In this document: positions 24,267-33,525 of the stretch, in pieces
Layout of the letters: each line of letters starts with the position of its first letter
Position numbering within the stretch: the stretch's first letter is position 1
NCBI GenBank assembly: GCA_900762355.1
Contig: CAAFGE010000046.1
Location: 1 to 39,737 of the forward strand
Direction of reading: 5' to 3'
Origin: an uncultured Collinsella sp.
GTDB lineage: Bacteria > Actinomycetota > Coriobacteriia > Coriobacteriales > Coriobacteriaceae
Length of the DNA stretch: 39,737 bases
The notes under the pieces: model-generated
The model's input: the letters and a program-made list of their open reading frames with translations, nothing else
Databases searched by the model: none
What the model was told of the DNA's origin: nothing
Made by a program: the position numbers and the translations under genes

Positions 24267-24272
24267 TACAAT
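24267..24272 (+). promoter_or_regulatory. -10 box before the histidinol phosphatase gene
   Basis: TACAAT lies 32 bases before the ATG at 24305. No clear -35 box accompanies it. Confidence 0.4.
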
Positions 24273-24304
24273 GGAGCGGATTCGCCGAATGCAAAGGAGT
24301 CACC

Positions 24305-25216
24305 ATGTCTGCTTGCCCGCTGATCGATTGCCATACTCATACCTCGTTTTCGGATGGCCATGCCTCGTTTGAGGACAACGTCCGCGCCGCCGCTGCGGCC
24401 GGCTGCCGCGTCATGGTCTCGACTGACCACCTCACCCTGCCCGCCAGCATGGACGCCAACTGCGAAGTGCAGGTTGTCGAGGGCGACCTGACGGCGCATC
24501 GTCTGGCATTTGAGGACGCCTGCAGGCTTGCCGCGCAAATCGCGCCGGAGCTCGAGCTTATCTATGGCTTTGAATGCGACTGGTACGAAGGTTGCGAGCC
24601 TTTGGTTGAGGGCTGGTCCGATGGCGCCGTGGTGCGTCTGGGCAGTGTGCACTGGATTGGCGATCCGGGCGATATCATGGCCGGTGCCGCGGGTACGGCG
24701 GGAACGGAAAACGTCGCGCGCCCCGATACACCCGATTCCCTTTGCGGATGGATCGACGACGATACCAACCTGCATGTTTGGGAAAACCTGGGCGTGCGCG
24801 GCGTGTGGGAGCGCTACGTCGACGACTGGTGCCGTGCTTGCGAAAGCTCACTCAACTTTGATGTAATGGCCCATCCCGACCTGGTCATGCGCTTTTCGAA
24901 GGAAGGCTTCGCGCCCGATTTTGATCCGGCACCGTTTTGGGAGCAGATGGCCGAATGCGCTCACGACACGGGTCGCCGTGTCGAAGTCTCGACCGCCGCG
25001 CCGCGTAAGGGCCTCGACGACTATTACCCCTCGACGGGGCTGTTGCGCCGCTTCGCCCACGCCGAGGTGCCAATCACCTTTGGCTCGGACGCACACCGCG
25101 CCTGTGACATCTGTTGGAATATCCGCGAAGCGCAAGCCCACGCCTACGACTGCGGTTATCGAACCTTCGACATCCCCCACCTCACCGGAGAATGGGAGTC
25201 CACGCCCCTCGTCTAA
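24305..25216 (+). CDS. hisJ: Histidinol-phosphatase, PHP family (HisJ type)
   Basis: 303-residue PHP-domain phosphatase; the type converts histidinol phosphate to histidinol, the eighth step of histidine synthesis. Metal ligands are visible in DCHTHTSFSDGH (His10, His12), VSTDHL, YGFECDW, FDVMAHPDLV and FGSDAHRACD. AAAGGAG lies just upstream. It converges on the his operon, which has HisB but only its dehydratase part, so this enzyme supplies the missing phosphatase. The short sequence between them carries a shared hairpin. Confidence 0.88.
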   Translation: MSACPLIDCHTHTSFSDGHASFEDNVRAAAAAGCRVMVSTDHLTLPASMDANCEVQVVEGDLTAHRLAFEDACRLAAQIAPELELIYGFECDWYEGCEPLVEGWSDGAVVRLGSVHWIGDPGDIMAGAAGTAGTENVARPDTPDSLCGWIDDDTNLHVWENLGVRGVWERYVDDWCRACESSLNFDVMAHPDLVMRFSKEGFAPDFDPAPFWEQMAECAHDTGRRVEVSTAAPRKGLDDYYPSTGLLRRFAHAEVPITFGSDAHRACDICWNIREAQAHAYDCGYRTFDIPHLTGEWESTPLV

Positions 25217-25218
25217 GA

Positions 25219-25247
25219 TTAGTCGTTGGGGACGTTCTTAAACGACT
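25219..25247. terminator. Bidirectional hairpin between hisJ and hisE
   Basis: TAGTCGTT pairs with AACGACTA around a loop that contains GGGGACGTTCTTA. The hairpin lies right after the hisJ stop and overlaps the hisE stop codon. T-runs are weak. The loop motif also occurs at 2110-2122. Confidence 0.5.
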
Positions 25248-25563
25248 AGTGGCGGCGGGCATTGAGTTCGCCGGCCAGTTCGTCGAGGGTGATGCCGTAG
25301 CGCTCGAGCGTCACGAGTAGGTGGTAGATCAGGTCGCCGGCCTCGTAACGGATGTGATCGTGATCGTTATCCTTGCAGGCCATGATCACCTCGCTCGCCT
25401 CCTCGGCAAGCTTCTTGAGTAGCTCGTCCTCGACTTCGGTCAGCAGACGCGCGGTATAGCTCTCCTGCGGCGATGTATCACGACGACCGTGAATCACCTC
25501 GGCCAGACCTGTCAGCGTCTCGCCGATGTTTCCATCCTGAACGTTTGCAGTGCGCACACCCAT
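25246..25563 (-). CDS. hisE: Phosphoribosyl-ATP pyrophosphohydrolase (HisE)
   Basis: 105-residue all-alpha enzyme, second step of histidine synthesis. LTEVEDELLKKLAEEASEVIMA and HIRYEAGDLIYHLLVTLERYGI contain the MazG-like metal-binding acidic residues. It is the last gene of the his operon and separate from HisI, 46 bases downstream of its stop. Confidence 0.95.
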   Translation of the reverse strand: MGVRTANVQDGNIGETLTGLAEVIHGRRDTSPQESYTARLLTEVEDELLKKLAEEASEVIMACKDNDHDHIRYEAGDLIYHLLVTLERYGITLDELAGELNARRH

Positions 25564-25609
25564 GGTTCAATCCTTTCCGGTTTGTTGAACGCCCAGCAGA
25601 GCGCCCGCC

Positions 25610-25939
25610 CTACGCGAGTTTCTTAAAGAAGCAGGTACGGTTGCCGGTATGGCAGGCCGGACCCGGCGAGTCGACCTTGACCAGCAGCGTATCGCTATCG
25701 CAGTCGGCCCAGAGCTCCTTGACCTCCTGCATGTTGCCGCTCGTCGCGCCCTTGTTCCAGAGCTCCTGGCGGCTGCGGCTCCAAAACCACGTGGTACCGG
25801 TCTTGAGCGTCAGCCCCACCGACTCCTCGTTCATCCAGGCAACCATAAGCACCTCGCCGGTGTCATACTGCTGAACCACACAAGGAATCAGCCCCTTGGC
25901 GTCGTATTTGAGCTCGGTAGCATTTACCACCTCAGTCAT
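25610..25939 (-). CDS. hisI: Phosphoribosyl-AMP cyclohydrolase (HisI)
   Basis: 109-residue zinc enzyme, third step of the pathway. VAWMNEESVGLTLKTGTTWFWSRSR leads to the ligands in WADCDSDTLLVKV and the Cys of PACHTGNRTCFF. The second of two adjacent ATG codons (25939) is chosen because GGGAG lies five bases upstream. A long inverted repeat lies between this gene and hisF. Confidence 0.95.
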   Translation of the reverse strand: MTEVVNATELKYDAKGLIPCVVQQYDTGEVLMVAWMNEESVGLTLKTGTTWFWSRSRQELWNKGATSGNMQEVKELWADCDSDTLLVKVDSPGPACHTGNRTCFFKKLA

Positions 25940-25988
25940 CATTTCTCCCAAGTAATAAACGAAATTCCACAGGTCGGCGAGGGTTGTC

Positions 25989-26073
25989 CAGGTGCCCGAG
26001 ATTCCGAGCGACAAGCCCGACGACGCGTACTTAAGTACGCGAGGAGGGTTGGAGCCGGAAGGTCGGGTGCCTG
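25989..26073. repeat. 85-bp near-symmetric inverted repeat inside the his operon
   Basis: The core at 26024-26041 is the perfect 18-bp palindrome CGCGTACTTAAGTACGCG. Outside it CAGGTGCCCGA (25989-25999) pairs with TCGGGTGCCTG (26063-26073) at 9 of 11 positions, both arms being about equally far from the centre, with further partial pairing between. It fills the hisF-hisI gap and looks like an inserted palindromic element or an mRNA processing/stability hairpin. Confidence 0.6.
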
Positions 26074-26087
26074 GGCAAGCCGCAGCG

Positions 26088-26870
<783 letters not shown>

Positions 26871-26873
26871 GGG

Positions 26874-27617
26874 CTACTCCTCCCCTCGGGCGGCGGCCAG
26901 AGCCTGGGCCAGCGTAAAATTGCCCTCGTAGAGCGCACGGCCGGTAATGGCGCCCTCGATGGCATCCTCGCCCGCCGCGGCAAGCGCGCGGATATCGCCG
27001 AGCGTCGAGATGCCGCCCGACGCCACGACGGGAAAGCCCGCGACCTCGGCCACGTGGCGATACGCCGCCACATCGATGCCCGTCTGCATGCCGTCGCGCG
27101 CGATGTCGGTGTACACCAGGTGCTTAAAGCCCAGCTCGGCAAGTTGCGCCACGGCGTCGTCGAGCATCACGCCCGCGCCATCGCGCCAGCCGTTCACCTT
27201 GACCTGGCCGTCGCGGGCGGCAATGTCTGCCACCAGCAGCTCGCCAAAGCCGCGAGCCGCGACCTCGGCAAAGCCCGGCTCGGTCACAAGCACCGTACCC
27301 AGCGCGATGCGACGCGCGCCATAGCCGGCCAGCTCGTCGATGCGGGCGAGTGAGCGAACGCCGCCGCCCACGTCCACGGACAGACTGTCGACGCCACAGA
27401 TGGCCTTAATCGCCGCCGAGTTGGCCGCGCACGCGTCCTCGTCCTCGCCAAAGGCGGCAGACAGGTCGACAACGTGCACCCAGCTTGCGCCCTGCTCGGC
27501 AAAGGAGCGGGCAACAGCCACCGGGTCGTCGGAATATACCTTGCAGCGGCTGCGGTCGCCGCGCTCCAGGCGCACGACTTTGCCGCCGATCAAATCGATT
27601 GCGGGAAACAGGATCAT
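26874..27617 (-). CDS. hisA: ProFAR isomerase (HisA)
   Basis: 247-residue TIM barrel isomerase of step four. Acid/base Asp residues lie in FPAIDLIGGKVVRL and YTDIARDGMQTG; phosphate-binding loops are SVDVGGGVRS and VVASGGIST. Its ATG overlaps the hisH stop by four bases. Confidence 0.97.
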   Translation of the reverse strand: MILFPAIDLIGGKVVRLERGDRSRCKVYSDDPVAVARSFAEQGASWVHVVDLSAAFGEDEDACAANSAAIKAICGVDSLSVDVGGGVRSLARIDELAGYGARRIALGTVLVTEPGFAEVAARGFGELLVADIAARDGQVKVNGWRDGAGVMLDDAVAQLAELGFKHLVYTDIARDGMQTGIDVAAYRHVAEVAGFPVVASGGISTLGDIRALAAAGEDAIEGAITGRALYEGNFTLAQALAAARGEE

Positions 27618-28315
27618 CGGCCGGCCTCCTCGACGATGTTGACGAAGTTCTTAAGGATGCGCTGACCCAGCGCGGAGGATTTCTCGGGATGGAACTGGCA
27701 ACCCCACACGTTGCCGTGGCGCACGATGCACGGGAAGCTCCGCGTGTAGTGCGTGCGAGCCAGAACATCGGCGACATCGGCATCGTCGGCCACCGCGTAG
27801 CTGTGGGTGAAATACATGTTGGCGCCCTCGGCAAAACCGGCGAGCAGCGGATCGGCCGCACCGGCGGGCGTCATGTGCACCTGATCCCAGCCCACGTGCG
27901 GCACCTTCAGGCGGCTCGATTCCAAGCGCGTGCACGAGCCGCGCATGATGCCCAGGCCATCAACCCAAGGGCCACCGGCCTGCTCGGAGGCGCCACCGTC
28001 CGTGACCGCGCCCGCGTCTGCGGGCACGCCCTCGTTGCCACGCTCAAAAAACAGCTGAAGGCCCAGGCAGATGCCGAGCAGCGGAGTTCCGGCGGCAACG
28101 GCGTCGAGCACCGCGTCCGCCTCGCCGCTCTGGCGCATAAAGGCGATCGCGTCGTAGAACGCGCCCACGCCCGGGATGACCAAGCCGTCGGCACGGCGGA
28201 TCTGCTCCGGGTCGTCCGACGTACAGGCGACGGCACCGGCGCGCGCAAGCCCGCGCACGACGCTCGACAAGTTGCCCTTGTGGTAGTCGACCACCATGAT
28301 CTTCGGTTCGCCCAC
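27614..28315 (-). CDS. hisH: Imidazole glycerol phosphate synthase glutaminase subunit (HisH)
   Basis: 233-residue class-I glutamine amidotransferase that supplies ammonia to HisF. Catalytic Cys83 lies in LLGICLGLQLFF and the His/Glu pair in CQFHPEKSS. A GTG at 28315 is chosen because AAGGGAGG is five bases upstream; an in-frame ATG at 28342 has a weaker site. The family usually begins close to the VVDY segment, supporting the shorter form. An extra Gly/Ala-rich insert of about 30 residues follows the Cys loop. Confidence 0.93.
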   Translation of the reverse strand: MGEPKIMVVDYHKGNLSSVVRGLARAGAVACTSDDPEQIRRADGLVIPGVGAFYDAIAFMRQSGEADAVLDAVAAGTPLLGICLGLQLFFERGNEGVPADAGAVTDGGASEQAGGPWVDGLGIMRGSCTRLESSRLKVPHVGWDQVHMTPAGAADPLLAGFAEGANMYFTHSYAVADDADVADVLARTHYTRSFPCIVRHGNVWGCQFHPEKSSALGQRILKNFVNIVEEAGR

Positions 28316-28363
28316 GCGACCCTCCCTTATCTCATCGTCCAAAACCTGTCCCTTTTTGGTAGG

Positions 28364-28951
28364 TTACAGTGAGCCCTTGGTGCTGGGGATGCCCTGCACG
28401 CGGGGGTCCAGCTCGCAGGCATGGCGCATCGTGCGGCCCACGGCCTTAAAGGCGGCCTCGATAATGTGGTGCGAGTTGCCGCCCACCAGCTCGCGCACGT
28501 GGAGCGTGAGCTTGGCATCGCGCGCAAAGGCGTAGAAGAACTCAACGGCCAGCTCGGTATCGAAGCTGCCCACGCGCTCGGTCGGCACGGGCAGCTCGCA
28601 ATAGGCCTGCCCGCGGCCCGAGATGTCTACGGCAGCCATCACGAGCGTCTCGTCCATGGCAATCGCCGCGTCGGCAAAGCGTGTGATACCTGCCTTGTCG
28701 CCCAGCGCCTGGCAAAACGCCTCGCCCAGCACAATACCCGTGTCCTCAACGGTGTGGTGCGCGTCGACCTCCACGTCGCCCACCGCGTGCACCGTCAGGT
28801 CAAACAGACCGTGGCGGCCAAAGGCGTTGAGCATGTGGTCGAAAAACGGTACGCCGGTCGAGATGTCGCACACGCCGGATCCATCCAGGTCGAGCTTTAC
28901 GACAATGTCGGTCTCCCCCGTCTTACGGGTTACCTCGGCATAACGGCCCAT
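28364..28951 (-). CDS. hisB: Imidazoleglycerol-phosphate dehydratase (HisB)
   Basis: 195-residue monofunctional dehydratase, step six, without the phosphatase half found in enterobacteria. The metal-binding repeats are FFDHMLNAFGRHG, DAHHTVEDTGI and GGNSHHIIEAAFK. It starts directly after the hisC stop. Confidence 0.97.
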   Translation of the reverse strand: MGRYAEVTRKTGETDIVVKLDLDGSGVCDISTGVPFFDHMLNAFGRHGLFDLTVHAVGDVEVDAHHTVEDTGIVLGEAFCQALGDKAGITRFADAAIAMDETLVMAAVDISGRGQAYCELPVPTERVGSFDTELAVEFFYAFARDAKLTLHVRELVGGNSHHIIEAAFKAVGRTMRHACELDPRVQGIPSTKGSL

Positions 28952-30067
28952 CTACATCTCCTCCTTCACCAGCGCGGCAAACGCGGCCAGCACCTCGTCG
29001 TTTTCCTGCGGGGTACCCACGGTAATGCGCAGGCAGTCCGCAAGGCCCGGCGCGTAGCTAAAGTCGCGCACCAAAATCGAATACTCATCGCGCAGACGCT
29101 CGCGCACGCGCGTGGCATGCGGCGTGCGCACGAGCACAAAGTTCGCCGCGCTCGGCCACGCCTCCACGGGCAGACCCTCGGCAGCCATCGCGCGCAGAGC
29201 AGCCAACTCGCGCTCGCGCTCGGATGTGACCTGCGCCACCACGGGCGCGTAGGCATCGCGGGCACGCACGCAGGCAAGTGCCGCCGCCTGGCTCAGCACG
29301 TTGACCGAGTAGATCTGGCGAATCGCCGCGAACACCTCGATGACCTCGGGGGCCGCGATCACGTAGCCCAGACGCGTGCCGGCGGCGCCAAACGCCTTGG
29401 ACAGCGTGTGCAGAATCACCAGGTTGGGATGCTCGGCGATAAGCCCCTGCGCCGTGGTAGCCGCACCAAACGAATCGTCGGCAAACTCAACATAGGCTTC
29501 GTCGACCATCACCATGCCGGGGCACGCATCGCACAGAGCCGCGACAAAGTCGAGCGGAGCCACGTCGCCCGTGGGATTGTTGGGCGAGGTCACAATCGCC
29601 AAGTTACACTCCGGCGCCGCGGCGAGCACGGCAGCCTGGTCGAGTTCAAAAGTCGCCGGGTCGCGCCACACGTCGCGCACCTCGGTCTGGCACAGCGACG
29701 CAAAGAAGGCATACTCGCTAAAGCACGGCGGGCAGTTGAGCAGAGTCCGCCCCGCGCCGCCAAACGCCAGCAGGTAGTTATAGAGCAGCTCATCGCCGCC
29801 GTTGCCCACGCAGATGTTCTCGCGCGTCACGCCGTGCCAGGCAGCGAGCTCGTCGCGCAGGTCGTTGGACATGGGGTCGGGATAGCGGTTGAGCGGCGTA
29901 GCGGCGAGTGCCGCGTCGACCGCCTCGCGCACACCGGCCGGCACGAGATAGGTGTTCTCATTGGCCGAAAGGTTGATGCGCGTAGGCGTAAAGTTGGGAT
30001 CATAGGGCTCAATACCGGCCAAGTAAGGCTGGACGAGTTCCTTCATGCGAGGTGAAAGCTCGGCCAT
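28952..30067 (-). CDS. hisC: Histidinol-phosphate aminotransferase (HisC)
   Basis: 371-residue class I/II PLP aminotransferase, step seven. The PLP lysine is K224 in HTLSKAFGAAGTRLGY; NENTYLVP (37-44), SPNNPTGD (161-168) and VDEAYVEF are the other hallmarks. The ATG at 30067 comes one base after the hisD stop; an earlier in-frame start would run deep into hisD. Confidence 0.96.
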   Translation of the reverse strand: MAELSPRMKELVQPYLAGIEPYDPNFTPTRINLSANENTYLVPAGVREAVDAALAATPLNRYPDPMSNDLRDELAAWHGVTRENICVGNGGDELLYNYLLAFGGAGRTLLNCPPCFSEYAFFASLCQTEVRDVWRDPATFELDQAAVLAAAPECNLAIVTSPNNPTGDVAPLDFVAALCDACPGMVMVDEAYVEFADDSFGAATTAQGLIAEHPNLVILHTLSKAFGAAGTRLGYVIAAPEVIEVFAAIRQIYSVNVLSQAAALACVRARDAYAPVVAQVTSERERELAALRAMAAEGLPVEAWPSAANFVLVRTPHATRVRERLRDEYSILVRDFSYAPGLADCLRITVGTPQENDEVLAAFAALVKEEM

Positions 30068-30068
30068 A

Positions 30069-31487
30069 TTAGGCCTCCTCGCCGGCCGCAGCCGCCGCCA
30101 GGTCCACGCCCTCGGCAACGGTCGCGGTCGCATCGCCCGGCCAGGCAACCTTAGTCAGGTCGGCCGCGGCCAGCGACTCGGCGCTCACGGAGTCCTCGCC
30201 CTGTTCCAGCACGCGACGGCGCAGTGCGGCCGAAAGCGCGTGCGCCCACAGGCCCTCGGCCTCGGCCAGGCGCTGCGTGGCGGGAGCGTCGGAAAGCAGG
30301 CCCTCGGGCGTATAGCAGATAACGCTCGAGCGCTTGACGAACTCCTCCACCGAAAGCGGGTTGGAGAACATGGCCGTGCCGCCGGTCGGCAGCGTGTGGT
30401 TGGGGCCGGCGACGTAATCGCCGAGCGGCTCGGAGCTCCAGGCGCCCACAAAGATGGCGCCGGCGTTGCGAATGCCGCCGAGCAAGCCCATCGCGTCCTC
30501 GCAGTGCAGCTCCAGGTGCTCGGGCGCCACGGTGTTCACGGCCTCGACGGCGGCAGCCATGTCGGCGGCCACCACGATCGTGCCCTCGTTGTCGAGCGAG
30601 GCACGCGTGATCTCGGCGCGCGGGGACTGCGCGACCAGGATGTCGATGCCAGTCTCGACCTCGTGCGCAAACTGTTCGTCGCAGGTCACCAGATAGCAGG
30701 CGGCCAGCGGATCGTGCTCGGCCTGCGCCATCAGGTCGGCCGCGACCACCATGGGCTTGGCCGTGGCGTCGGCCAGCACGCAGACCTCGGACGGGCCGGC
30801 GACCATGTCGATGCCCACATCGCCCGACACGATCTGCTTGGCCGCGGCGACAAAGGCGTTGCCCGGGCCGGTGATCTTGTCGACGCGCGGAATGGTCTCG
30901 GTGCCGTACGCCAGCGCGGCCACGGCCTGGGCGCCGCCTACCATATAGATCTCGTCCACGCCGCCGAGCTTTGCCGCCGCAAGCGTATACGGGCTGATCA
31001 GGCCATCCTTTTGCGGCGGGGTCACCATGACCACGCGCTTAACACCGGCAACCTTGGCCGGAATGGCATTCATGAGCACGGTGGAGGGATATTGCGCGCG
31101 ACCGCCCGGCACGTAGATGCCGGCAGCCGCGAGCGGGGTCACCTTAACGCCGAGCATCGTGCCATCCGGGCGCGTGGTAAACCAGCTCTGCTCGACCTCG
31201 CGCTGATGGAACTCGCGAATCTGGCGCGCGGCCTTCTCCAAGGCGGCGACAAAAGCCGGATCGAGGCCTTCGAGCGCAGCATCGATCTGCTCCTGCGGCA
31301 GACGGAAGCTCTGCAGCTCAACACTGTCAAAACGCTGGCAATAATCGCGCACCGCAGCATCGCCGTTGGCGCGCACGTTAGCCACGATATCGCGGGCGGC
31401 GTCGACGATGTTTTGCGGCAGCACGCCCTTGCGGTTGAGTTGATTGGTAACGAGGCGCTCGCCGGGAGCAAGCTTGATGGTCTTCAT
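30069..31487 (-). CDS. hisD: Histidinol dehydrogenase (HisD)
   Basis: 472-residue zinc enzyme for the last two steps, histidinol to histidine with NAD. DKITGPGNAFVAAAKQIV, DMVAGPSEVCVLAD, AQAEHDPLA and GPNHTLPTGGTAMFSNPLS include the zinc and catalytic His residues. It is slightly longer than the usual 430, with an Ala/Glu-rich C-terminal extension. Confidence 0.96.
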   Translation of the reverse strand: MKTIKLAPGERLVTNQLNRKGVLPQNIVDAARDIVANVRANGDAAVRDYCQRFDSVELQSFRLPQEQIDAALEGLDPAFVAALEKAARQIREFHQREVEQSWFTTRPDGTMLGVKVTPLAAAGIYVPGGRAQYPSTVLMNAIPAKVAGVKRVVMVTPPQKDGLISPYTLAAAKLGGVDEIYMVGGAQAVAALAYGTETIPRVDKITGPGNAFVAAAKQIVSGDVGIDMVAGPSEVCVLADATAKPMVVAADLMAQAEHDPLAACYLVTCDEQFAHEVETGIDILVAQSPRAEITRASLDNEGTIVVAADMAAAVEAVNTVAPEHLELHCEDAMGLLGGIRNAGAIFVGAWSSEPLGDYVAGPNHTLPTGGTAMFSNPLSVEEFVKRSSVICYTPEGLLSDAPATQRLAEAEGLWAHALSAALRRRVLEQGEDSVSAESLAAADLTKVAWPGDATATVAEGVDLAAAAAGEEA

Positions 31488-31592
31488 ATCGGTATCCCCT
31501 ATCGGTTGAGGTTGCGCTTGAAAAACGAGAGGCCGGGCGGCGGCGACAATCGACCCGCAGCCCGGATATGGGGGCGCCCGTACGCGCTCGCG

Positions 31593-33308
31593 CTATTGTG
31601 CCGAGCCCGCGACGGGCTCAAAATGATTGTCCTTCACAGCTGCCGCCAGGCGATCGGCCAGGTTACGCACGCGCGGGTCTAGGCGTGCCGCGCCCGGGTT
31701 AACGAAGAAGCGGGCCGTGCAATCCATAATGCGCCCGGTAATGACCAGGTCGTTGTCGCGCAGGGTGGCGCCCGTAGCGGTGATATCCACGATGCGGTCG
31801 GTCATGCCGACGATGGGGCCCAGCTCAATATTGCCGTGCAGGGAGACGATATCGGCATTCACGCCGCGCTCGGCATACCAGGCGCTCGCGATGCGCGGGT
31901 ATTTGGTTGCCACGCGCAGAGAACCGCGGCGGGCATAGTTGCGCTCGGCCTGGCCGGCGCGCCACGCGGGCTCCGCCTCGATGAAGGTGCACAGACCGTA
32001 GCCCAGATCGACCAGCTGCAGCAGGTTGAGGTCGGCCTCGATGAGCGAGTCCCAACCGCAGATGCCGCAATCGGCGCCACCGCAACCCACAAAGGCGGGC
32101 GCGTCGCTGGGACGCACGATGACAAACTCAATGTCGCCGACCGTGCCCTCGCCGGCACGCGTGTCGCGACCGCGCACGATCAGATGACGGCCGGGATCGC
32201 GCAGCTCGGAAACGTCCAAGCCCGCAGCCTCGAGCACATCGAGGGTATCGGCCTTGAGCGAACCCTTGGGCACGGCGATGCGCAGCGGGCCCTCGGCGCC
32301 ACGGCCCACAGCGTGGTCGCCATCGGAGGCGGCGTCCTCGGCCGAGGTGCGCGCGGCCTCCAGGCGCTCAAGCGAAAAGGCGAAACCCGCCGCCGGCACC
32401 TCGATGCCGTCGCCGAACGCACCGGTAAAGATGGAGTCGTAGCGACCGCCCGAACCCACAGGATCGGGCAGGCCGCCGGCATAGGCCTTAAAGACCAGAC
32501 CCGTGTAGTAATCAAAAGAGTTCATGATGGAGAAGTCGAAGGACAGCACCTGGGCATCCTCGGGAGCCAAGCCCTCAACCAAGGCACGCAGCTCGCGCGT
32601 CAACGGCGCGACGATACCGGCCGCAGCCAACAGCGCATCCACGCGGTCGAGCACCTCGGCGCCACCATGCAGGCGCGGTAACTCGCTGATGGCAGCCTTG
32701 ACGGCATCGGGCTCGGCGCTTTCCGCCACGCGGGCATCGAGGCCCACAAAGTCGTTGGCGTGCACGCAACGTAGCGCCTCGGCAGCCAGCTCGCAATCCT
32801 CGCATGCCGCGAGCAGCTCCTTAAACGGGCGCACGCTACCTGCGATGATGCGTGCATCGGGCAGCGAAAGCTTGCGCACGGCCTCCGCTACCAGCGAAAC
32901 AATCTCCACGTCGCCCGCGGTATCGCCCGCACCGATAAGCTCAAAGCCCAGCTGCGTAAACTGACGCGAGCCGCCGGCATTGCGCTGGCACTCGCGGACC
33001 ACCGGCGCCTCATAGCGCAGGCGCAGGGGCAGGTCGGCCGCACGCATGCGGGTCGAAACCAGGCGCACGATGGGCAGCGTGTTATCGGGACGGACCACCA
33101 GCAGGCGACCGTCGTCGTCAAAGAGCTTGAACGGCGTATCCGCGATGCGGCCACCTTCCTCGAGCGAACCCTTGTCCTCGAGTAGTGGCGTCTCGACCGG
33201 CAGGTAATGATGCCCCCTAAAACAGCCCTTCACCGTCAGCGCAATCTCCTCGCGCGCCTGAGCCTCCTCGGGCAATATGTCCCGGAATCCCCACGGTGTG
33301 GCCGTCAT
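31593..33308 (-). CDS. hisZG: HisZ-HisG fusion: ATP phosphoribosyltransferase
   Basis: 571-residue fusion. Residues 1-320 are HisZ, a catalytically silent histidyl-tRNA synthetase paralogue that regulates HisG: motif 1 near 36-50, RLRYEAPVVRECQRNAGGSR (motif 2, 96-115) and GGRYDSIFTGAFGDG (287-301). A 20-residue Asp/Ala/Gly linker follows. Residues 341-571 are the short-form HisG, with RIAVPKGSLKADTLDVLEAA at the start and the PRPP-binding VDITATGATLRDNDL near 508-522. The short HisG always depends on HisZ, usually a separate protein, so the fusion is chemically sensible. It is the first gene of the his operon, with GGAGG upstream of its ATG. Confidence 0.93.
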   Translation of the reverse strand: MTATPWGFRDILPEEAQAREEIALTVKGCFRGHHYLPVETPLLEDKGSLEEGGRIADTPFKLFDDDGRLLVVRPDNTLPIVRLVSTRMRAADLPLRLRYEAPVVRECQRNAGGSRQFTQLGFELIGAGDTAGDVEIVSLVAEAVRKLSLPDARIIAGSVRPFKELLAACEDCELAAEALRCVHANDFVGLDARVAESAEPDAVKAAISELPRLHGGAEVLDRVDALLAAAGIVAPLTRELRALVEGLAPEDAQVLSFDFSIMNSFDYYTGLVFKAYAGGLPDPVGSGGRYDSIFTGAFGDGIEVPAAGFAFSLERLEAARTSAEDAASDGDHAVGRGAEGPLRIAVPKGSLKADTLDVLEAAGLDVSELRDPGRHLIVRGRDTRAGEGTVGDIEFVIVRPSDAPAFVGCGGADCGICGWDSLIEADLNLLQLVDLGYGLCTFIEAEPAWRAGQAERNYARRGSLRVATKYPRIASAWYAERGVNADIVSLHGNIELGPIVGMTDRIVDITATGATLRDNDLVITGRIMDCTARFFVNPGAARLDPRVRNLADRLAAAVKDNHFEPVAGSAQ

Positions 33309-33342
33309 CTGGTGAGCCTCCTCATGCTGTGCTTCGTATAGA

Positions 33343-33376
33343 ACAGAAGACCGGCATAGCTCCGCCGGTCTTCTGG
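33343..33376 (-). promoter_or_regulatory. Strong hairpin in the his operon leader
   Basis: CAGAAGACCGGC and GCCGGTCTTCTG form a 12-bp stem 35 bases before the hisZG ATG. A second hairpin (GGGAGA-cgat-TCTCCC, 33405-33420) lies upstream. There is no T-run after the first hairpin, and I see no T-box or His-rich leader peptide, so it may affect mRNA stability or expression in another way. Confidence 0.45.
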
Positions 33377-33525
33377 GTACTTTAGCATACTAGAGTGCTT
33401 GCGGGGAGAATCGTCTCCCTAGGCTCACAGCGTATTCATTTGGAAACATAGGGGAAAGCACGTCCCGTTTCCCAGAGAGCGCCATACTATAATTCGCCGA
33501 ACGCTGGCTCGGGGCTCTGTCCCGC

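Noticed and set aside
28421..31682. Two frames over 540 codons on the plus strand across the his genes
   Set aside because: They mirror hisB, hisC, hisD and hisZG codons and contain no recognisable protein.
33387..33449. 19-codon frame in the his leader as a possible attenuator peptide
   Set aside because: It contains no histidine at all, so it cannot sense histidyl-tRNA supply.
33309..33525. T-box riboswitch before hisZG
   Set aside because: The conserved T-box sequence and a following T-run terminator are absent.
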